Source of the DNA: Schlesneria paludicola DSM 18645
Lineage (GTDB): Bacteria > Planctomycetota > Planctomycetia > Planctomycetales > Planctomycetaceae
Length of the DNA stretch: 64,000 bases
Direction: 5' to 3'
Assembly (NCBI GenBank): GCA_945876035.1
Contig: CAMCMU010000021.1
Span: 1 to 64,000, forward strand
Shown one piece after another: positions 9,024-18,148 of the stretch. Within the stretch, counting starts at the first letter, position 1; each line of letters opens with the position of its first letter. Both the position numbers and the translations under genes were made by a program. The notes under the pieces are model-generated. The model made no database searches and was not told the DNA's origin. It worked only from the letters and a program-made list of their open reading frames with translations.

Positions 9024-9895
9024 ACCGACAACGAACGCCCACGTGTCCGATCTTGGGAGCGACGATTGGGTTGTCCCTTCTACTCAGTGCGATCACCGGT
9101 TGCGGTAAATTGACCAGTGGTGCGAATTCGGTAGCGACCGTTAAGTATCGACCAGCTGCTCAAGTCGCGGCTGAGGCGTCTGCCGGCAATGAAACCGCAG
9201 TGAACGCGGAAGCCTCCGAAAACGAAGGTGGCGTCGGAACGCTTCGAGGTCGAGTCGTGTACGTGGGAAACCACATTCCGCTGTCGCCGTGGTTTGCGAA
9301 GGGTGCGGCGGCCAAAGATCCGAGTGTCTGCGGGTTGGAAGAGATCCCGAATGAGTCGATTCTCGTGAAGGATGGTGGGCTAGCCAATACGTTTGTGTAT
9401 CTCGACAAGATTCCCAAAGGAGTCGCCTTTCCGATTCCCACCGAGGCGGTGCTATTTGACCAAAAGGTATGCATCTTCAGTCCCCACGCGATCATCGTCC
9501 GTGTCAAACAAACGATGAAAATTTTGAATGCCGATGGAGCGGCCCATAACACGCACACCTATCCCAAGAAAAACACCGCATTCAACAGTGTGGTTCAGCC
9601 CAACGATCGCACGGGAGTCGATCTGTCTTACACGCAATCGGAAAAGGAACCGCTTTCTGTTGGCTGCGATATTCATCCGTGGATGACGGCTTATCATCTG
9701 CCACTCGATCACCCCTTTGCCGCAGTGTCTGCAGCGGACGGGTCCTTCGAGATCAAGGATTTGCCAGCGGGAAAACACGAGTTTAAAGTTTGGCACGAAG
9801 CAGGCAAGATGGTTGAAAAAGCATTTCAGGTCACCATTAAGCCCGGTGATAACGCGATTACGATCAACGTCCCCGCCAGCAAGTTGGGTCAGTAA
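9020..9895 (+). CDS. Cupredoxin-like lipoprotein (possible type 1 copper protein)
   Basis: This 291-residue protein has a lipoprotein signal ending in ITGC (Cys28), then an Ala/Glu-rich linker. The main domain has plausible type 1 copper ligands: His176 and/or His179 (HNTH) and the C-terminal set Cys216, His219, Met222 in GCDIHPWM. The last 80 residues resemble a carboxypeptidase-regulatory-like beta-sandwich (DGSFEIKDLPAGKHEFKVWHE). It overlaps the octaheme cytochrome gene by 4 bp. Its position among electron carriers suggests a membrane-tethered copper electron carrier, or a partner of the multiheme proteins. That role is inference; the fold and ligand pattern are what can be seen. Confidence 0.8.
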   Translation: MNRQRTPTCPILGATIGLSLLLSAITGCGKLTSGANSVATVKYRPAAQVAAEASAGNETAVNAEASENEGGVGTLRGRVVYVGNHIPLSPWFAKGAAAKDPSVCGLEEIPNESILVKDGGLANTFVYLDKIPKGVAFPIPTEAVLFDQKVCIFSPHAIIVRVKQTMKILNADGAAHNTHTYPKKNTAFNSVVQPNDRTGVDLSYTQSEKEPLSVGCDIHPWMTAYHLPLDHPFAAVSAADGSFEIKDLPAGKHEFKVWHEAGKMVEKAFQVTIKPGDNAITINVPASKLGQ

Positions 9896-9903
9896 TTTTC
9901 TTG

Positions 9904-9936
9904 GTGGTGTGGTCGGAACAACCGACCCCCTACCAC
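9904..9936 (+). other. Intercistronic RNA hairpin
   Basis: A perfect 6-bp stem GGTCGG/CCGACC with loop AACAA (9911-9927) is flanked by a second 5-bp pairing GTGGT/ACCAC (9904-9908 with 9932-9936). It lies in the 67-bp gap between the cupredoxin gene and the diheme cytochrome gene. No U-run follows, so it is more likely an mRNA-processing or stability structure than a terminator. Confidence 0.5.
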
Positions 9937-9962
9937 ATCGAATGGCATAGGTTGTGTGTACG

Positions 9963-11474
9963 ATGTTTCGTCTTAGCTCAATGTCACAAATAGCGAAAAG
10001 CTCCTCCCCACCGGTGGTCTGCGCGGCGTTGATTGTCGTGCTGTGTCTGTTGCCTGGTTGCGGTGTCGGGCCTCAAGCGGAATTTAAATATCGCGACAGC
10101 ACCCACAAGCTGATTGGCGATGCTCAAAAGGCGATGACCAAAACGCTGCAAGAGGGGTTTGGCACTCCTCACGAGCTGGTGGCTTGGGAAAAATTCCCGA
10201 TTGGCTATGGAGGAGCGAAAGGGACGGTTTCTGGAAAACCGGCTGCCGATTCAGCGTCGAGCCAGTTGCTGACCGTGACGTTTGAGGGTGACGCGACGAA
10301 CACCATGGTCGGGGCCCCGTTGTTGTGGTTGACGGGCGCGAGGGCGAGTCAGACATCGGTGGCGGATACCGTGGCCCATTTCGATCCGAAAACCAACCAA
10401 TTGAAATGGTCGGGAATGTCCCTGCCGGCACCGGTGTCAGGTGATAAATTCGTCATCGGATTCGGTGAGCACTTGAAACAGGGTCGTGCGGTTTACATGA
10501 AAAACTGCATGCACTGTCATGGTGTCAGCGGCGACGGTGCGGGCCCCACAGCGGATTACTTGTCTCCTCGTCCCCGCGACTATCGACTCGGCGTTTTTAA
10601 ATTCACCTCGACTCTAGCGGCAGAGAAGATCAGTCGAGACGATCTGCACCGCATTCTGAAGCATGGCATTCCGGGAACCTACATGCCGTCATTTCTGTTG
10701 CTCGGGGAAAAAGAGACAAGATCGGTGATCGAGTATGTTCGTTGGTTGGCTGTCCGTGGGGAATTCGAAAAACGGACGGACGATGATCTGGCCGAATTTT
10801 CGGTGGATGCACTGGAAGATACCGTCAAGAAAGCCGCGGCCACCTATGACGCAGCCAAGAAATCCGGAGAGACGCCTGCGAAAGGGATGACACTTGGCCA
10901 AGCGATGAAAGAGGCTCGTGAATCGTTTGCCAAGTTTCAGAGTGATGAACTCGCTGGCGCGATCGAGGACACGGCCACATTTTTGGCCGACGCATGGACT
11001 CGAGCTGATGCTGATGAGAGCGTGATCCTCCCGACGGTGTCGCGGGTCGTGGATGAGGCGACCTCCCGTGAACGTGGCCGCTTGCTCTTTATGTCGGATA
11101 AGACCAAGTGCTATACCTGTCATGGCATGCTTGGCAAAGGTGATGGATTGGCAACAGAAGACTTTTGGAAGAAGCCCGGCTCCGAACTCATGTATTCGCG
11201 CCGCGGTCTTCACGATGCTTGGGGAAATCCGTTGCGACCCCGCAACTTGACTCTGGGCCAATACCGCGGTGGTCGGCGACCGGTGGACCTGTTCCGGCGA
11301 ATTTATGCGGGAATCAAAGGGACGCCGATGCCCGGTTTTGGAAAGACGGCTTTAAAAGACGAAGAAATCTGGGACGTTGTCAACTTTGTCATGAGTCTTC
11401 AATTTCAGTCGACACAGCCGCCAAACACTGGCAGTGGCCAGATGGCCGCTGCCGAGACGAAGCACTCGAAATAA
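9963..11474 (+). CDS. Diheme cytochrome c lipoprotein
   Basis: This protein of about 503 residues has a lipoprotein signal ending LLPGC (Cys33) and two cytochrome c domains with CMHCHG (Cys182) and CYTCHG (Cys383). The two domains are separated by a roughly 120-residue mostly helical spacer rich in Lys, Asp and Ala. A possible distal Met is in GTYMPSFLLL in the first domain and GTPMPGFGK in the second. It is anchored to the periplasmic side of a membrane and lies directly before cytochrome oxidase subunit II, so it is a good candidate for the immediate electron donor to CuA. ATG 9963 is chosen; a GTG at 9954 would add three residues. No strong ribosome site is visible for either. Confidence 0.87.
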   Translation: MFRLSSMSQIAKSSSPPVVCAALIVVLCLLPGCGVGPQAEFKYRDSTHKLIGDAQKAMTKTLQEGFGTPHELVAWEKFPIGYGGAKGTVSGKPAADSASSQLLTVTFEGDATNTMVGAPLLWLTGARASQTSVADTVAHFDPKTNQLKWSGMSLPAPVSGDKFVIGFGEHLKQGRAVYMKNCMHCHGVSGDGAGPTADYLSPRPRDYRLGVFKFTSTLAAEKISRDDLHRILKHGIPGTYMPSFLLLGEKETRSVIEYVRWLAVRGEFEKRTDDDLAEFSVDALEDTVKKAAATYDAAKKSGETPAKGMTLGQAMKEARESFAKFQSDELAGAIEDTATFLADAWTRADADESVILPTVSRVVDEATSRERGRLLFMSDKTKCYTCHGMLGKGDGLATEDFWKKPGSELMYSRRGLHDAWGNPLRPRNLTLGQYRGGRRPVDLFRRIYAGIKGTPMPGFGKTALKDEEIWDVVNFVMSLQFQSTQPPNTGSGQMAAAETKHSK

Positions 11475-11627
11475 CAGTTGGCAAAAAAGTAGAACACGTG
11501 ACCGTTCGGGCTTGCTGGTTGAAAGACTGGTGACGGTGTGTGTTCATCAGCGTCCCGAGGAGTTCAAAAGTTTCGACAGAGTATTGAATGGCAGCAATAG
11601 GCTTGCTTTCAGGTGAAGGTAAATTCC

Positions 11628-12443
11628 GTGGGAAAGTTTTGGTCGGTATTTTTTATGTTAACGGCCGTTATTGCGGTGGCCGTGTCCTGGCTGTCCGCCG
11701 GATGGGGATGGTGGTTTCCCGGTGATGGATACGCACATTCCACCATCGGGAAGCGGATTGATGCCCTGTTCTATATGATCATGGCCATCGTGACGTTGAC
11801 GTTTATTGTGACTCAGGCTGTCTTGGGTTATGTCTTGTGGCGGGGGGCAACCATCAAGCCCGAAGATAAGGTTCTGTTCTCCCACGGCAGCCATGGCTTG
11901 GAAGTGATTTGGACGATTGTGCCTTCCGCCGTTTTACTGTTCATTGCTCTGATCCAGATGGATGTCTGGGCTCAGTTCCGAATCAAGGGGTCGATCAAGG
12001 ATCAGCACGGAAATCTGGTCAAACCCGAACCGATTGCGGAATTGACCGCAAGGCAATTCGAGTGGCGAATTCGCTACCCGGCCAACGGAAAACCGTTGAA
12101 TCCAAAGCCGCAACCCGACGACATCTACTCGGTCAACGAATTGCACGTTCCGTCGGGTCGACCGGTTGAGGTCACTCTGCGAACGGACGATGTGCAGCAT
12201 GCGTTCTTCGTCCCCGAATTGAGAATCAAGCAGGACGCGGTCGCCAGTCTGAAGATTCCCGTGTGGTTCGATGCTCTCGAAAACCGTGATTATGAGATGC
12301 TGTGCGCCGAATTATGTGGGTGGGGCCATTATAAAATGAAGGCAAAACTCGTGGCACAGCCCGACATCGAATTTGAAGCTTGGAAAGAGCGAACGTCGGT
12401 CGAACAGTTCGAAGATGGTTTTCGAAAACCGGCGGATCAATAA
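11628..12443 (+). CDS. coxB: Cytochrome c oxidase subunit II (CuA)
   Basis: This subunit accepts electrons at its periplasmic CuA site and passes them to heme a in subunit I. Two membrane hairpin helices are seen near the N-terminus (FFMLTAVIAVAVSWL and MIMAIVTLTFIVTQAVLGYVLW). The CuA ligands are all present: His in HAFFVPEL and the motif CAELCGWGHYKM. No heme c domain is fused to the C-terminus, unlike caa3 oxidases, which fits the separate cytochrome c upstream. GTG 11628 has GGTGAAGG about 8 bases upstream and is preferred over GTG 11613, which lies inside that sequence. It is followed by subunit I after 89 bp. Confidence 0.92.
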   Translation: MGKFWSVFFMLTAVIAVAVSWLSAGWGWWFPGDGYAHSTIGKRIDALFYMIMAIVTLTFIVTQAVLGYVLWRGATIKPEDKVLFSHGSHGLEVIWTIVPSAVLLFIALIQMDVWAQFRIKGSIKDQHGNLVKPEPIAELTARQFEWRIRYPANGKPLNPKPQPDDIYSVNELHVPSGRPVEVTLRTDDVQHAFFVPELRIKQDAVASLKIPVWFDALENRDYEMLCAELCGWGHYKMKAKLVAQPDIEFEAWKERTSVEQFEDGFRKPADQ

Positions 12444-12532
12444 GCCATCGTGGGTATGACTTGAGTTTCGACATCAGGCCTTTTGTTGGGGCCATGTTGC
12501 CGCAGACGGCATTGCTGAGAGACGAGCGAATC

Positions 12533-14365
12533 ATGAGCACTCTAAATCCCGTTATCGAACATCCTGCTGACCTAGGTCATGCGGCACACGTCCATGCGGG
12601 GGCACATGGCCATGTGCCGCATCAGCAGAGCTTTATCTCGAAGTATGTTTTTTCCACAGATCACAAGATGATCGGGATGCAGTTTCTCTGCACCACTTTG
12701 GTGACTTTGATGATCGGTGGCGCGCTGGCTCTTGGAGTCCGGTGGCAACTGGCTCGACCGTGGGAGTATATGCCAATCCTTGGCGATCTCGGCTTTAAGA
12801 CCGATGGTGGTCAGATTTCGCCAGAAACGTACACCATGCTGTTTACGATGCATGCCACGGTGATGATTTTCCTTGTGATCATTCCCATTTTGGCGGGTGC
12901 CTTCGGAAACTTCTTGATTCCGCTGCAGATTGGCGCGGATGACATGGCCTTTCCGGTGCTGAACATGCTGAGCTATTGGTTCATGTGGCCGGCCATCTTT
13001 TTTTTCGGACTCAGCTTCTTTTATGGGGGTGGCCCCGCTTCGGGGTGGACGGGTTATCCCCTGCTCTCGGTGCTGCCTCAAGCGGCGCCTGGTTCGGGCC
13101 ACGCGCAAACCTGCTGGTTGTTGGGGGTGACGTTTGTGGGAGTCTCGTCCATGATGGGTTCGGTGAACTACATGACGACGATCATCAACATGCGCGCTCC
13201 AGGAATGACGTTGTTCCGGATGCCGCTGACCATTTGGTCGATGTTTATCACCGCGATCCTGCAGGCGTTTGCGTTGCCCGTACTGACGGCCGCTGGCTTT
13301 ATGATGATGACCGACCGAATTCTGGGCACATGTTTTTTCGTTCCCGCTGGAATCGTTGTGAACAATGCGGCTCCCACCATCGGTGGAGGACAGCCGCTAC
13401 TTTGGCAGCATCTGTTCTGGTTCTATTCTCATCCGGCGGTGTACATCATGCTCCTGCCAGCGATGGGAATGGTTTCTGACATGCTGGCCTGCATGTGTCG
13501 CAAACCGGTCTTCGGATACAAGCCGATGGTGTACTCGATGGCAGCAATTGCGGGACTCGGTTTTATCGTCTGGGGGCATCACATGTTCATCAGTGGAATG
13601 AATCCCGCACTGGGCATGACTTTCATGGTCAGCACCGTCCTGATTGCCTTGCCGTCAGCGGTGAAGACCTTCAATTGGATTGGAACGATTTGGGGGGGGC
13701 GAGTACAGTTCAATACGGTAATGTTGAACTGCACGGCGTTTGTCTCAATGTTCATCATTGGTGGATTGAGCGGCATTTTTATGGCTGCCGTCCCCGTCGA
13801 CATCTATATCCACGACACCTACTTCATTGTCGCTCACTTTCACTACGTGATTTTCGGAGCGACCTTGTTTGGTGTCTTCGGAGCGATTCAGTTCTGGTTT
13901 CCAAAGATGTGGGGCCGGATGATGAATGAGACGGTCGGAAAGATTCACTTCGTGCTGACCTTTATCGGATTTAATTGCACATTCTATCCGATGCACATGT
14001 TGGGGATTGCGGGGATGCCTCGCCGATACGCGGACCCATACCACTTTGCCTATTTGGAGCATTTGCTTCCTTTAAATCAATTCATGACAGCCGCTGCGAT
14101 GCTGATGGGATTTGCGCAGTTTCTTCTGCTCGGTAATTTTGTGTACAGCATTTTCTTCGGCCCCAAGTGCGGGCGCAATCCGTGGAATGCCAATGGCCTC
14201 GAATGGTCGGCACCATCCCCCCCGGGGCACGGGAACTTCGACATTCCTCCCATTGTTTATCACGGGCCTTACGAGTACAGCTCGCCGATCAGCGGTGGCA
14301 AAGATTTTCTGATGCAAACCGAGTATGTGCCGCTCGCTCAGCGCGTGGCCAATGTCGGCCATTGA
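12533..14365 (+). CDS. coxA: Cytochrome c oxidase subunit I (A2-type)
   Basis: This 610-residue protein is the catalytic heme-copper oxidase subunit that reduces oxygen and pumps protons. It shows about twelve helices with the heme a ligand near FTMHATVMIFL, the CuB/Tyr block FWFYSHPAVYIMLLPAMGM, and HDTYFIVAHFHYVIFG, which carries the distal heme ligands. YSHP in place of the GHPE motif marks an A2-type oxidase, which uses the Tyr-Ser pair instead of the D-channel Glu. The N-terminus is His-rich (HAAHVHAGAHGHVPHQQ), a possible metal-binding tail. ATG 12533 is chosen over an upstream start at 12380, which would overlap coxB. The heme A synthase gene follows 40 bp later. Confidence 0.95.
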   Translation: MSTLNPVIEHPADLGHAAHVHAGAHGHVPHQQSFISKYVFSTDHKMIGMQFLCTTLVTLMIGGALALGVRWQLARPWEYMPILGDLGFKTDGGQISPETYTMLFTMHATVMIFLVIIPILAGAFGNFLIPLQIGADDMAFPVLNMLSYWFMWPAIFFFGLSFFYGGGPASGWTGYPLLSVLPQAAPGSGHAQTCWLLGVTFVGVSSMMGSVNYMTTIINMRAPGMTLFRMPLTIWSMFITAILQAFALPVLTAAGFMMMTDRILGTCFFVPAGIVVNNAAPTIGGGQPLLWQHLFWFYSHPAVYIMLLPAMGMVSDMLACMCRKPVFGYKPMVYSMAAIAGLGFIVWGHHMFISGMNPALGMTFMVSTVLIALPSAVKTFNWIGTIWGGRVQFNTVMLNCTAFVSMFIIGGLSGIFMAAVPVDIYIHDTYFIVAHFHYVIFGATLFGVFGAIQFWFPKMWGRMMNETVGKIHFVLTFIGFNCTFYPMHMLGIAGMPRRYADPYHFAYLEHLLPLNQFMTAAAMLMGFAQFLLLGNFVYSIFFGPKCGRNPWNANGLEWSAPSPPGHGNFDIPPIVYHGPYEYSSPISGGKDFLMQTEYVPLAQRVANVGH

Positions 14366-14405
14366 GTTGCCCTCCCTCATAAAAAATCGTCTCGGCAGTC
14401 CCGTT

Positions 14406-15368
14406 ATGAAATCTTCGATTCCCAGTCGCTGGCTGCACCGATTTGCTTGGCTGACGGCATTACTGACGTTGCTGTTGCCGGTCACAACGGGGGCGATCGT
14501 CACCACGTTGAAGGCTGGGATGGCATTCGGTGACTGGCCATCGTCGGATGGTTACACAATGGTGACGTATCCTTGGTTGACTGCGGCACGGGATCAGTTC
14601 GTGGAACATAGTCACCGATTGGCCGGACTGACGATTGGTGTTTTGAGTGTGGGATTGGCGGCGTACACGTGGTGCAGTTCGTCCGGGCGGTTGTCGAAAT
14701 ATCTCGCGGCGGCGATTTTCGGTTCAGTCGTCGTGCAGGGCCTGCTCGGAGGAGCACGCGTGTTGCTGGATCGCGAGACGATGGCTCTGGTGCATGGCGA
14801 CTTTGCGGCAGGGGTCTTCAGTCTGATGGCCGTGTTAGTCCTAACCACGGCGGTCGGTTGGGAGGCGCGGGTCCGCTTGCAGTCAAGGTCTGCCGCTAAA
14901 ACCGCGTTGACATGGGCGTTGATCGCTTCGGTGTTGATGAGTCTCCAGTACTTTTTCGGAGGGGTACTTCGTCACCTCAAGCTGGCATGGGCTTGGAACC
15001 TTCATCCGTGGTTTGCGCTGGCGCCACTCGCGGCGGCCTTGATGTTTGCTCTGGTCGTGAAGAATTCGGAATCGTTGATGTTGAAGCGATGCGTAAAGTC
15101 GGTCGTGGTTTTTGTCTCGCTGCAGATGCTTCTCGGATTGGCTACGTGGTTTGTGCGTTATGGGGTTCCCTCGTGGGGAGTGGTCGCCGAACAGGAGTCA
15201 ATCCCGATGGTCGCGATTTGCTCTTTGCATAAGATCCTTGGAATGTTGTGTTTGATGACTACCGTTGTCTCTGTCGTTTGCGTGGCATCAATTTTTCCGA
15301 AACGCGATATTGAACATCAACCCGTGTCTGTTGATTTTGAGGCCTCCGTGATGGGAGTTGCGACATGA
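14406..15368 (+). CDS. ctaA: Heme A synthase (CtaA/Cox15 family)
   Basis: This roughly 320-residue membrane protein has about eight helices. It oxidizes the heme O methyl group to the formyl of heme A, the cofactor of the adjacent oxidase. Conserved His blocks are EHSHRLAGL near residue 70, LVHGDFAAG, LRHLKLAWAWNLHPW and SLHKILGM. ATG 14406 follows the CoxA stop by 40 bp; an in-frame upstream start at 14325 would overlap coxA and is rejected. Its stop overlaps the start of the heme O synthase gene by 4 bp, so the two steps of heme A synthesis are translationally coupled. Confidence 0.9.
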   Translation: MKSSIPSRWLHRFAWLTALLTLLLPVTTGAIVTTLKAGMAFGDWPSSDGYTMVTYPWLTAARDQFVEHSHRLAGLTIGVLSVGLAAYTWCSSSGRLSKYLAAAIFGSVVVQGLLGGARVLLDRETMALVHGDFAAGVFSLMAVLVLTTAVGWEARVRLQSRSAAKTALTWALIASVLMSLQYFFGGVLRHLKLAWAWNLHPWFALAPLAAALMFALVVKNSESLMLKRCVKSVVVFVSLQMLLGLATWFVRYGVPSWGVVAEQESIPMVAICSLHKILGMLCLMTTVVSVVCVASIFPKRDIEHQPVSVDFEASVMGVAT

Positions 15369-16321
15369 GCGCTGTCTCCCCTTCGTCCGCCTGTCCCCAA
15401 CTGACAAAATCCGTGGGAGGGCATTTGACAAAAGTCCTCAGCGGGCGGCTCGTGGATTATGCCGAGATTTCCAAGCCGCGCATCTCTCTGATGGTCCTGT
15501 TCACCGTCACTGTCGGCTATGTCGTTGGTATTGAAGGCGATTGGAATGTTCCGATCTTGCTACATGCTTGGCTTGGTGTTGCGTCGGTAGCGATGGGCTC
15601 GTCGGCCTTAAATCAGTGGATTGAACGCGAGACGGACGGGCGCATGCGTCGGACCAAGAATCGACCTCTGCCTGCAGGACGCCTTGGCCAAGGCGAAGTG
15701 TTGACGCTGGGTTTGATCTGTGGAATCGTCGGTGTTGTGTACTTGGCGATGTTTGTCAACATTCCCACGGCAGTGATGACAGGGCTGACCTTCGTGTTGT
15801 ATGCTGGTGCTTACACACCGCTGAAGCGGGTGACATCGTTGTGTACGGCCGTCGGCGCCATCCCGGGAGCATTGCCTCCCGTGATCGGCTGGTTGGCGGC
15901 TGGTGGCCGTTTGGACTCGGCGGCAGCCTCACTTTTTGGATTATTGTTTCTGTGGCAGTTTCCACACTTTCTGGCCATCGCTTGGCTTCACCAAGAAGAT
16001 TATCGTGCTGCAGGATTAAGAATGTTGCCGGCAGGTGGTTCACTTCCACACGTGACTGGCTTGTTGGCTGTCGGTTATTCCTTGGGACTCATCCCCTTCA
16101 GTTTGCTACCGTCCTACTGTGGTCTTGCAGGGGTGGCTTATTCAGCCACGGCACTGGTTCTGGGGATGGTCTATCTGGTCTCGGTGATTCAGTTCGCCTG
16201 TCACGAAACGCGTGAGAGTGCTCGTCGAGTCTTGTGGGTATCGCTGGTCTATTTGCCGTTAATCTTGTTGGTGCTAACTTGGGATCACCTGCGATTGCTG
16301 GGTTGGCTACCGGGTGCTTAA
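15365..16321 (+). CDS. ctaB: Heme O synthase (protoheme IX farnesyltransferase)
   Basis: This 318-residue UbiA-superfamily membrane enzyme attaches farnesyl diphosphate to heme B to give heme O. The diphosphate/Mg-binding region is NQWIERETDGRMRRTKNRPLP (residues about 79-99), and a second aspartate-containing loop appears near HQEDYRAAGLRML (residue about 212). About nine helices are seen. ATG 15365 overlaps the ctaA stop (ATGA). Product and place are well supported. Confidence 0.95.
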   Translation: MSAVSPSSACPQLTKSVGGHLTKVLSGRLVDYAEISKPRISLMVLFTVTVGYVVGIEGDWNVPILLHAWLGVASVAMGSSALNQWIERETDGRMRRTKNRPLPAGRLGQGEVLTLGLICGIVGVVYLAMFVNIPTAVMTGLTFVLYAGAYTPLKRVTSLCTAVGAIPGALPPVIGWLAAGGRLDSAAASLFGLLFLWQFPHFLAIAWLHQEDYRAAGLRMLPAGGSLPHVTGLLAVGYSLGLIPFSLLPSYCGLAGVAYSATALVLGMVYLVSVIQFACHETRESARRVLWVSLVYLPLILLVLTWDHLRLLGWLPGA

Positions 16322-16467
16322 CGAGTGGTTGGGTCAAAAGACGAAACAACGAAACGAAACAATGCGGAGCGTCGTCGGTCAGATTTTTTGAACCGGCAGT
16401 GAGTCGAATGATTGATGTCGAATGGTTGGTACAGAGATACTCTGTCTAAATGGTGGATGAACTCGAT

Positions 16468-17490
16468 ATGACACACAGCAGTCCCGGACCCGCCTTGCGG
16501 ATGGGTATTCCAATTGACAATTCGAAACTCGGTATGTGGCTCTTTTTGGGCACCGAGATCATGTTCTTTACGGCTTTCATTGGCACGTACATTGTTTTGC
16601 GGATCGGTTCTCCGGGGTGGCCAACCGACACCCACGTGACGCACATTCAGATTTTTTGGGGCGGACTCAACACCTTTGTGCTGATTCTGTCTAGCTATTT
16701 TGTGGTCGTTTCCCACGATGCACTGCTGGGAAAAGAGTATGGCAAATCCTGGAATTTCATGCTCCTGACGCTGCTGCTGGGTTTTCTTTTCCTCGGAATC
16801 AAGAGCTGGGAATACAAGGGGAAGTTTGATCATGACATCCTTCCCGGCCGGATTCCCGAAAGTGATGTCCAAGCGATGGACAAAGTGGTTCGTGAGTATG
16901 GTTTGATTGTCGATGCTCGGCTGGCCGCGATGTATTCCAAATTGGCCAAGCGCGAAGAGCAGAAGTCGGAGAATGACGCCAAGATTTTAGCTCTCGAAAC
17001 CAAGCCGAATCGCTCGCCCAGTGAAAATTTAGAGTTTGCTGAAGCGGATGCAATGAATCAGCTTTATAAAGAATATATCAGCTTGAAGGATCACGTGAGG
17101 GCGAACCTGTCACTCTCCGTGCCGTACGCCAATTTTGATGCGATTCGCAAAGAAGAACATGCACCAACGAAGTATCCTGCAATCACTCTGCACGAAGTCA
17201 ATGACAAGGTAGAGGAACTCCGCACAAACAAGTCGACAGGTTCTCTGGTTTCAAAATTACAGCCCTCGCATCCGATTCTCTACGGAAACCTGTTTGCCTC
17301 AAACTATTTCCTGATGACGGGATTTCACGCAATTCACGTCATCGTAGGCCTGCTGATGTTTGTGCTGGTTCTGATGAAAGGAAGTCGACTCAGCATTCGA
17401 GACGCGTATTTCGTTGAAAACATCGGTCTTTATTGGCACTTTGTCGACCTCGTCTGGATCTTTCTGTTCCCCCTGCTGTACATTATCTGA
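16468..17490 (+). CDS. coxC: Cytochrome c oxidase subunit III with large hydrophilic insert
   Basis: The ends of this 340-residue protein match oxidase subunit III: an N-terminal pair of helices ([22 protein letters not shown]) and the C-terminal block [17 protein letters not shown]...[22 protein letters not shown]. In between, from about residue 120 to 265, lies a charged, mostly helical insertion that the usual family lacks (many Lys, Glu and Ala; possible coiled coil). The conserved Glu and His of the lipid pocket are in the flanking helices. ATG 16468 has GGTGGATGA upstream; ATG 16450 is an alternative that adds six residues. The insertion faces either the periplasm or cytoplasm and may contact the large multiheme subunit, but this is speculation. 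Confidence 0.9.
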   Translation: MTHSSPGPALRMGIPIDNSKLGMWLFLGTEIMFFTAFIGTYIVLRIGSPGWPTDTHVTHIQIFWGGLNTFVLILSSYFVVVSHDALLGKEYGKSWNFMLLTLLLGFLFLGIKSWEYKGKFDHDILPGRIPESDVQAMDKVVREYGLIVDARLAAMYSKLAKREEQKSENDAKILALETKPNRSPSENLEFAEADAMNQLYKEYISLKDHVRANLSLSVPYANFDAIRKEEHAPTKYPAITLHEVNDKVEELRTNKSTGSLVSKLQPSHPILYGNLFASNYFLMTGFHAIHVIVGLLMFVLVLMKGSRLSIRDAYFVENIGLYWHFVDLVWIFLFPLLYII

Positions 17491-17610
17491 GTTGTCAATG
17501 ACATTCTTGCCGGTCTTTTTTCGATCCGATTGAGCATTCAAGACGTGATCGGCTGGCGAGATTTTCCCGCGATCGCGGGTCTCATGTGTCCCGATTTCGG
17601 AGTTAGTTTT

Positions 17611-18027
17611 ATGTCCAATCACGATTCATCACCGGTTTCTGACGACCAGCACGCCCACGAGCATCACTCACATAGCGGGACCTATTTTTTGGTCTTTTGC
17701 GCATTGTGCGTCTTTACGTTGATGTCCATTTTTGCGGACTACTATCAATTTTCCAACAAGAATCTTTTACGAGCGATTATCCTCGCGGTGGCCTCATCGA
17801 AAGCGATGTGCGTGATGATGTATTTTATGCATTTGAAATTTGAAGGAGCCTGGAAATACCTGCTGCTGGCACCGACTTTTATTTTGGCGTTTACAATCCC
17901 CTTCGCCCTCATGCCCGATGTGGGAATGCATTACTATACGGTCGATGTGCCTCAGGTTTACGAGTATGAATCACAGAACTCGGTCGTGCATGCCCCCCAT
18001 GCGACAACCGAACCGAAACACCCCTAA
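17611..18027 (+). CDS. coxD: Cytochrome c oxidase subunit IV (prokaryotic type)
   Basis: This 138-residue protein has three predicted helices (TYFLVFCALCVFTLMSIFADYY, AIILAVASSKAMCVMMYFMHLKFE, LLLAPTFILAFTIPFALMPDVG). The block ASSKAMCVMMYFMHLKFE is the recognizable core of the bacterial subunit IV family. The N-terminus is Asp/His-rich (DDQHAHEHHSHSG), which could bind copper. ATG 17611 is chosen with GGAG about 10 bases upstream; the upstream frame has no family similarity. It ends the structural part of the oxidase operon. Confidence 0.87.
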   Translation: MSNHDSSPVSDDQHAHEHHSHSGTYFLVFCALCVFTLMSIFADYYQFSNKNLLRAIILAVASSKAMCVMMYFMHLKFEGAWKYLLLAPTFILAFTIPFALMPDVGMHYYTVDVPQVYEYESQNSVVHAPHATTEPKHP

Positions 18028-18148
18028 GAGTTCCTCGCCGCCGGTTCAGATCGATCGCTGACCGTGTCTGAAAATCAGCCGACGATTAGAGACAACCGCT
18101 TCCCTGCGGCGCGTTTGTTGGCGTTATTTTTGGCTTCGAGTGGCTGAC

